Source: Alisma plantago-aquatica
Lineage: Eukaryota; Streptophyta; Magnoliopsida; Alismatales; Alismataceae
NCBI GenBank assembly: GCA_963693085.1
Contig: OY856411.1
Location: 66,940,001-67,004,000, forward strand
Reading direction: 5' to 3'
DNA length: 64,000 nucleotides
Numbering within the stretch: the first letter of the stretch is position 1; each line of letters begins with the position of its first letter. The notes under the pieces are model-generated. The model saw only the letters and a list, made by a program, of their open reading frames with translations. It was not told where the DNA came from and made no database searches. The translations under genes were made by a program, and so were the position numbers. Of this stretch, positions 58,673-64,000 are shown piece by piece.

Positions 58673-59100
58673 CTACTCCGCTGCACTGATATTCTGTTCT
58701 TGGAAGGACTCCGTTGTAGTCGCCTTGCTCCATGCTAAGACTCTCCTCCACTTTCCACTGCTCTCTGCCGTCTCGTCGTCGCTTTTATGGATCAAGAGCA
58801 TAGACCCTTAATAGAATGGGAAAACAACTGCGACGGAGGTTTCACCTCCTTTGCTCAACATAGCTCCACGACGGAGACGGAACCAATGCTAATATTAGGC
58901 GAATCTATCTCATGAGCGAGGAAGTGGAAGAGGGTGCGGCTGGGCCAATTGAGAGAGGAGATGGCTGAAAATTGAGGGAGAACGAGGGCGAAGACCGACT
59001 GGTTTGGGACGGACACGGAGACACGAGTCATTAATATTGCATCTATTTACAAAGGTGCCACCGTGTTTTCAGTGCACAGGTAACAAACTAAAGTACTTGC
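58673..59100. other. Right part of the interrupted locus
   Basis: Continues the sequence left at 29146. Relatively GC-balanced, with purine-rich stretches (GAGAGAGGAGATGGCTG). A minus-strand frame starting MEQGDYNGVLPRTEYQ (about 58732) would read across the insertion point. No family is recognised. Confidence 0.3.
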
Positions 59101-59118
59101 GAGAGCATTGAATAATTA

Positions 59119-59121
<3 letters not shown>

Positions 59122-59182
<61 letters not shown>
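59122..59182. repeat. (AT)n microsatellite
   Basis: About 30 uninterrupted AT units. Further short (AT)n tracts lie at 48143-48164, 57926-57945, 59649-59665 and 63359-63381. Confidence 0.97.
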
Positions 59183-59186
<4 letters not shown>

Positions 59187-59648
59187 CTTTAGTACCCGCG
59201 TGGGTAGCTACCTGCGCACTCTTCCTGATATTTTTTTCTAAAAAAAATTTGCAATTGTAGAGGAGCATTTTTTCTAGTTCCCCAAAAAATTTGATCCAAA
59301 AATAGTATCATTTGCTCCCCCCCCCCCCCCCCCCCAAATTAAAAAATACGTCCATATATTTACTGAATGTATATTTTCTGTGCAATTACTCTTTTGATCT
59401 CAGAGTTACTCTTTATATCAATACAGTTACTCTATTGATTCAGAAGAGTTACTCTTGTGTACTATATAGTTACTCTTTTACACGCATGAGTAACCAGCGG
59501 GTAGCGAAACTATGGCTACTCGCACGGGCAACGAATAGTTACTCTATTGATTCAGAAGAGTTACTCTTGTGTACTATATAGTTACTCTTTTACACGCATG
59601 AGTAACCAGCGGGTAGCGAAACTATGGCTACTCGCACGGGCAACGAAT
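59183..59648. mobile_element. Small inverted-repeat element flanked by (TA)n
   Basis: Left end TTAGTACCCGCGTGGGTAGC; the right end inverse reads TTCGTTGCCCGTGCGAGTAGC, imperfectly matching. TA repeats on both sides suggest insertion into a TA tract. Inside are a run of 19 C (59317-59335) and a 112-bp near-exact tandem duplication. Non-coding. Confidence 0.5.
59425..59648. repeat. 112-bp tandem duplication
   Basis: AGTTACTCTATTGATTCAGA starts at 59425 and again at 59537; both units run through TACACGCATGAGTAACCAGC and CTACTCGCACGGGCAACGAA with virtually no difference. Confidence 0.92.
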
Positions 59649-59729
59649 ATATATATATATATATCTTTGAATTTGGTGGGCTCTGTATTGGCCGATAATC
59701 CTTTTGTCCAAGTTGTGCGTCTTCTTTTT

Positions 59730-59990
59730 CTATTTACGGCCATAAGCGGCTACGGTGGTGACGAAAAGTGTGCCGCATGAGCTTACACAGGAGTCCGGTC
59801 TCAAGTTGATTTCACAAAGACATCGTAGAAGGTTAATCACCACAGCAACATTGTGGCCTTGTTGCTCATGATAGCCTGAAAAGGAGCGGCCATGGTGGCA
59901 GGACCTGTGGTCCATCCTCTTAGCCGCAGCTCTAAGACGCTCGTCGGCCCAATCATTTTGGGCCATTGTCAACAGATTTGCGGTTGTCAA
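59730..59990 (-). other. Open reading frame of unknown nature
   Basis: 86 residues, beginning MTTANLLTMAQNDWADERLR and including CHHGRSFSGYHEQQGHNVAV. Base composition differs from the AT-rich surroundings, which is why it is listed. No membrane segment, signal or family is recognised. It may be part of an old exon or of an unrecognised element. Confidence 0.25.
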
Positions 59991-60415
59991 GAAAGGAACG
60001 CTTATCCAGTTATAGTCAGTGGCGTAACTACTTTCAGGCCGAGGGGGGCACCGGCCCTACCAAAATAACGTAGGTATAAACGGAAGTTCTACAGTCCCAG
60101 TGTCCTCCCTGGTCTCGGTCTGCATTGATTATTTGTAACAAACAAAATATTATCATAGCTAGTCAGTGAAATAGTATTAGTGCAGCGTTTGGCACGCGAT
60201 TGTATCAATTGTCGATGGTCCATCACGCACGGCGTTGCAGATATTTAAGAGGCCCCGGGGCGAAGATAAAAAATAGGCCTATATATTCTTATTTAACAAA
60301 TTTAAATAAACACAAATTTAGTTATAATTGTCAAAACTGTCATATAAAAAAATAGAACATGTTCTTACAAACCAAACTAAAAAGTACGTAAAAAGTAAAT
60401 ATAAATATCTCCTTA

Positions 60416-60757
60416 TCAAGCTTCACTCATCATATAAAACGACCGTCTAAGTTGTTCAACACCGTCTAAGTTGTCAACATTTAAATTAATGACGACAGTA
60501 TCATCCTCAACCTCATCAACTTTTTCATTCCCAATTACATTTTTGACTTCTATAGTAACATAATCATCATCTTTCACTTTTTCATTAGATTGATCAGGAT
60601 TATCAACATCTTCAAAAGTTTGTGGAATAATGTAAATAAATATAAATTTATCAAGCGTAACTTTCTGAGTAGTTAGAAATTGCTCATCTTCCTTCTTCTT
60701 TCTTCTTTTCTCACTTCCGGATAGATTTTTTTCAGAGGCATATTGAGTAAACCACAC
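60416..60757 (-). pseudogene. N-terminal fragment of hAT transposase (ZMYM1-like)
   Basis: 113 residues. LSGSEKRRKKKEDEQF followed by TLDKFI and FEDVDNPDQ is the typical opening of plant zinc finger MYM-type protein 1-like hAT proteins (a lysine-rich segment, then DKF, then an acidic stretch). The later part is acidic and low in complexity. The TTF-type zinc finger, the RNase H-like core and the C-terminal dimerisation domain that should follow are absent. The open frame ends at a stop just after MMSEA. Confidence 0.6.
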
Positions 60758-61099
60758 TGCTAAACATAGAAGACAACTAAAGTAAAAGATTAGTGATGAG
60801 TTTATTGTGTCATTTTAAAAATTCATGTAGTTACGTTGCTACATCATTGTTTAAAAAAGTAAACATGTGACAAGAATAGCAACTAAAATATACGTTTTTA
60901 GTCGGTTTGGACATTTCTAAATACGAAACAGAAATACGTTGAAGTGAATATGAGAACAAAACATTTGTTTTCTAACAGTAGCACGCTTCGATTAATTGAT
61001 TACAATACACACGGCGGCAAGAGACGGACTAGTAGAATGCGATATTTAAAATCAAATCACAACCTAGTGACCGAGTACGTTGCAATCATTAATCAATAA

Positions 61100-62060
61100 T
61101 TTTGCCGAACATGCACGACGGTAACATGCGTCATGGACTTCTGCGGAGGAGCAGTGCTACCGCTGCAACAGAGTCCGCCGAATCATGAACAAGTGGAACA
61201 AACAGGAACAAAGAGCGTAATTGCCTAAGGGTTAGACTCTGATTGGTTCATTGAAATTAGAGTTTCTATGGAATTCAATTTTTGAGAACTTCATTTCAGT
61301 TCCAAGAAAATATTTTTAAGTGATTGGTTTGAAATTTGAGATTTTAAATTAACCACATATTCTCAATGCGAGAATTTCCATATAGTTTTTAAAGATGTAG
61401 TCATCCTTGTCTTTTCATAAATTAGATGTTTTTACTAATCTATCATATTTACATAGGGTGTGAGTTCTACATAAGCTTCTTGTTTGGAAATCCGGGAGAA
61501 CAATGTGAGGAAAACAACAACTAATTGTACCCTCCACCACACGAAATCAATCAGATGTTGAATAAATATAAATTTTAGCCTGAACTTATAATAGTGTATG
61601 CTCACAAGTCACGACACACATCAACGAAGCTACTTATCCGTTGATTCTTTTATTCAACCAAGCAGATTATGCATAATACCCATCGACAATCTGATCGGGT
61701 GGTCTCCTTGCTAGAGCGACAAAGTAGTTCCCATGGAAGCGAGAAAGGACAATGGGTTCATTTGAAATAGATTAAGGTTGCAATTCTGTACCCTTTTCGT
61801 AAAGGTGTATGAGTACCAACCAACTAATTCCGATGACAATCAGTAGCCGATACAAGTGTTCGTCGTCGGCTGGAACCGAAACACTAGTGAGTAGTCCGTC
61901 GCTAGGGCACGAGCGGAACTTGTTTTCTTTGCGTTTTTCTCTGAAACTCGGAAAGCTCATCTATTTATACCTAAGGAAGTGAAAAAGTTCTAAGGAATAA
62001 ATTTTGGGCCCCTGGCCGTCACCCAAGTTGCCACCCCCCAACCCCCCAATGGGCCGGCCC
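61100..62060. other. Rest of hAT derivative, mostly non-coding
   Basis: A minus-strand frame at 61772-61960 starts MSFPSFREKRKENKFRSCPS but is not recognised. The rest shows no element ends or genes. Confidence 0.3.
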
Positions 62061-63358
62061 CGCCATCACGGATGACTCATCGTAACAATTTTTTTAAGTA
62101 AGAAATGAGCGAAAGAGTTTATCAATCGCTCAAGACAGAAAATATAATGTACAATGAGAGCAACTAGGTGTTTGGCATGCGATTGGTAGCAGTTGACCCG
62201 CTATCCATGGTTGTCCATTGTTGTTGGCTGTCTATTGTTGTCCAAGCATTCACCACTACTTTGTCAAACGCAGCATAGATGTTAAAAATGATTAGTGTCT
62301 CTTAACACATGTTAATCGTGCAAATTAATGTTTCTTTACCAAATAGATGAGACAAGGCTACGCTTGGTTACATTAAATTCATGAAGTCATACAAATTCAT
62401 TGATCGTCACTTTTTTCCTGTATCTTTTCATTTTTTTCATGATTTATAATATAGAACTCATCCGATGGTCGTATTGAGAAAATAATGCATTGACTAACAT
62501 AGAGTGAAAATGCACGTGTGCATGTTTATATTTTTTCACCAAAACAATGGTACCATTATTTTCAATTATTAATATTATACATATTCTATTCTTTGAAACA
62601 ACGTTGAGCTTATAGAAAATTTTAAGAGTAATGCATGCTAGAAATATACATGTAAGACTCTAATGACAGCAAAGAAAAGATTTCAAAAGAAAATTGTAGA
62701 GACAATAAACAACTATGTAGTTGTAGGTACAAAATTTATTTTATAGTTATGTATTCCAAGGAGATGACTTTTTCTTGTAATGTTAACAATTGGATATACA
62801 ATCATACTGTTATATGTTCTAAATACTACAACAAAAGAGTTTTGTCTTATCATTAACAACAACATTGTTGTGTATTAATATGAAGGAGTGATGGTTCAAT
62901 GGTTGCTTCTTACGAATTGTAGAAATATCATTTATGAAATAAAAGCAGAACTTTTATGAAATGACTTATAGTGCCCATATCCATAGTTTTGAACCTGATT
63001 CGACCTGGTCGGTTGAGCCTCCACCTGACAACTTTTGGGGTTCAGGTGGGTCTAAAACTCATTTTTGGTCAAGACCCGGAGTTGACCAGTGACCCACCAA
63101 TTCAACCATTGACCCGGTGACCTGACAGAGTTTTATTGATTTTAGTTTTTCTTCCCTAAATGACCATTTGATTGATTGTAATGTCCTTTTATGCAACCCC
63201 AACTATTCCATGCCTTGATATATTCACTTAATTGTATTTTATCACTTTTTGTAAGTATTGCAATACAATTTTGTTGCTTCTTTATGAATAGATACTTGGT
63301 TTTGTATGTTTGATCTTTCATAATTCATCATCTTATTGTTTCATATAGTATTTTATGA
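62061..63358. other. Intergenic, fragments of small elements
   Basis: 62167-62278 begins GGTGTTTGGCATGCGATTGG and ends TTTGTCAAACGCAGCAT, weakly inverse, and resembles 60180-60210 (CAGCGTTTGGCACGCGATTG): perhaps a small MITE. 62990-63130 is rich in CCTGGTCGGTTGAGCC and CCCGGTGACCTG phrases in both orientations, the look of another decayed MITE. No gene is seen. Confidence 0.35.
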
Positions 63359-63382
63359 ATATATATATATATATATATATAG

Positions 63383-64000
63383 AGTTAGGCTAGGATACAC
63401 TTAAGTGTATTGGGGCTGAGATACAATGAAGTTTTGTGCCCTTGGATCTGTCTAGTTTTTGATCGCTGGAAGTATTTGCACCCACTAAAGCAAGAATTAA
63501 AGGCACAGATCCCACCCAGCGGCACTGTCTCCCTTGTTCCCTATGCCTGCGCCTTCTCTCTCCCCTGCCTCTCTCTCCCCCCGCTCATCTCTCTCCCCCC
63601 GCTCGCTCTCCTTGCATGGTTGGCGATCTGCTTGGCGAATGGCGGCTAGAGATTCAGCAGTGACGAGCGGCGGCGCCCTGCTTGGCCAACACCCCTCCTG
63701 GTACTGGCATGGTATAACACCCCTCGAACTCCCCGACTGAGGATAACGCTATCACGACGGCGGCCGGGTGAACGTGGCGTGGGTGCTCATGAGGCTCACG
63801 AGATATGGAGGGGGCAAAACGTGTAGTACGACGTTGCTGGTGGGTGGGGGAATTGAGCCGCTGACGGGACTGTTGAAAGACGACGACGCCACATTGCAGG
63901 AAAGACACCGTCGTGCCATTGTACATACTCTACTCGGGGGAGGCTGATATGCCAAGAAGCGTACAGGGCAGTGGAGGCCAGATCGTTGAGACGCTCGTAG
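63383..64000. other. GC-rich sequence at right edge, nature unknown
   Basis: Starts directly after an (AT)n tract with GAGTTAGGCTAGGATACAC. From 63530 it is clearly GC-richer than the rest of the window, first pyrimidine-rich (CTCTCTCCCCCCGCTC) and then mixed. Open frames exist on both strands (plus 63410-63649 and 63534-63740; minus 63654-63926) but overlap one another and match nothing I recognise. It could be the start of a host gene or the end of a DNA transposon continuing outside the window. Confidence 0.3.

Larger units (their letters stand above)
60016..62060 (-). mobile_element. hAT element derivative with ZMYM1-like N-terminus
   Basis: Left end CAGTGGCGTAACTAC at 60016; right end, read on the minus strand, TGATGGCGGGGCCGGCCC near 62055. 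Both resemble the CAGTGGCGGAGCC ends of the elements at 2576, 4760 and 10540. On the minus strand it keeps the first coding part of a hAT transposase (60416-60757) but not the catalytic or dimerisation regions, so it is a deletion derivative. No clear 8-bp duplication could be read and the right boundary is approximate. Confidence 0.55.

Noticed and set aside
1..64000. tRNA or rRNA genes
   Set aside because: None recognised on reading; a tRNA scan was not possible here. The TGGTATCAGAG words at 50872 and 36881 are primer sites, not tRNA genes.

Overview
The window is nuclear DNA of a flowering plant and consists almost entirely of transposable elements. Evidence for a plant: a CACTA element with TNP2, DUF4218, DUF4216 and Transposase_24/Ulp1-type coding regions, chromodomain-bearing Ty3/gypsy pol fragments, LTR elements primed by initiator tRNA-Met, a broken DUF295 (plant F-box associated) gene, and a ZMYM1-like hAT N-terminus. 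The species cannot be told from sequence alone. No host gene is clearly intact. All identities and divergences below were judged by eye.

Layout. 1-1907: fragment of a long-LTR retroelement (minus), with a 26-bp and a 46-bp tandem array. 2576-4367 and 4760-6572: two copies of a non-coding hAT-like element with CAGTGGCGG ends, in an older repeat. 6590-8706: DUF295 pseudogene (minus) split by GGGCACGTTTGG-type MITE-like insertions and carrying an exact 29-codon duplication. About 10042-20486: a Reina-like Ty3/gypsy chromodomain retroelement (minus), broken by a hAT insertion (10540-11427) and by a 5.74-kb insertion (13316-19054) that looks like one giant solo LTR. The zinc-finger segment of its integrase is repeated four times at 347 bp. 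The giant LTR holds a 1.8-kb array of short palindromes built on AAACGGTCTCAAGACCGTTT. 20487-26359: another long-LTR fragment and a copia-like 3' end plus LTR, the LTR carrying its own set of 25-nt palindromes.

29152-58667 is a three-level nest whose boundaries can be read to the base. (i) An outer Ty3/gypsy element has 3.39-kb LTRs, the 5-bp target duplication GAAAT, an initiator-Met primer site, a polypurine tract and a decayed pol. (ii) An 18.3-kb CACTA insertion at 31987-50312 lies in its 5' LTR, with 3-bp duplication CAT; the 3' LTR of the outer element preserves the empty site. (iii) An 8.35-kb gag-only LTR element at 32015-40367 lies 28 bp inside the CACTA left end, with duplication ACGTC. 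LTR divergence agrees with this order: about 6% in the outer element against about 2-3% in the inner one, over short samples.

58668-64000: an unidentified interrupted locus, an (AT)n tract with an adjoining inverted-repeat element, a hAT derivative that retains a ZMYM1-like N-terminus, and GC-rich sequence of unknown nature at the right edge. The parts that could act together are the CACTA genes (broken TNP2 plus a multi-exon second gene with a Ulp1-type catalytic pattern) and the intact gag of the inner element, which would have to borrow enzymes from a relative. Everything else is decayed.
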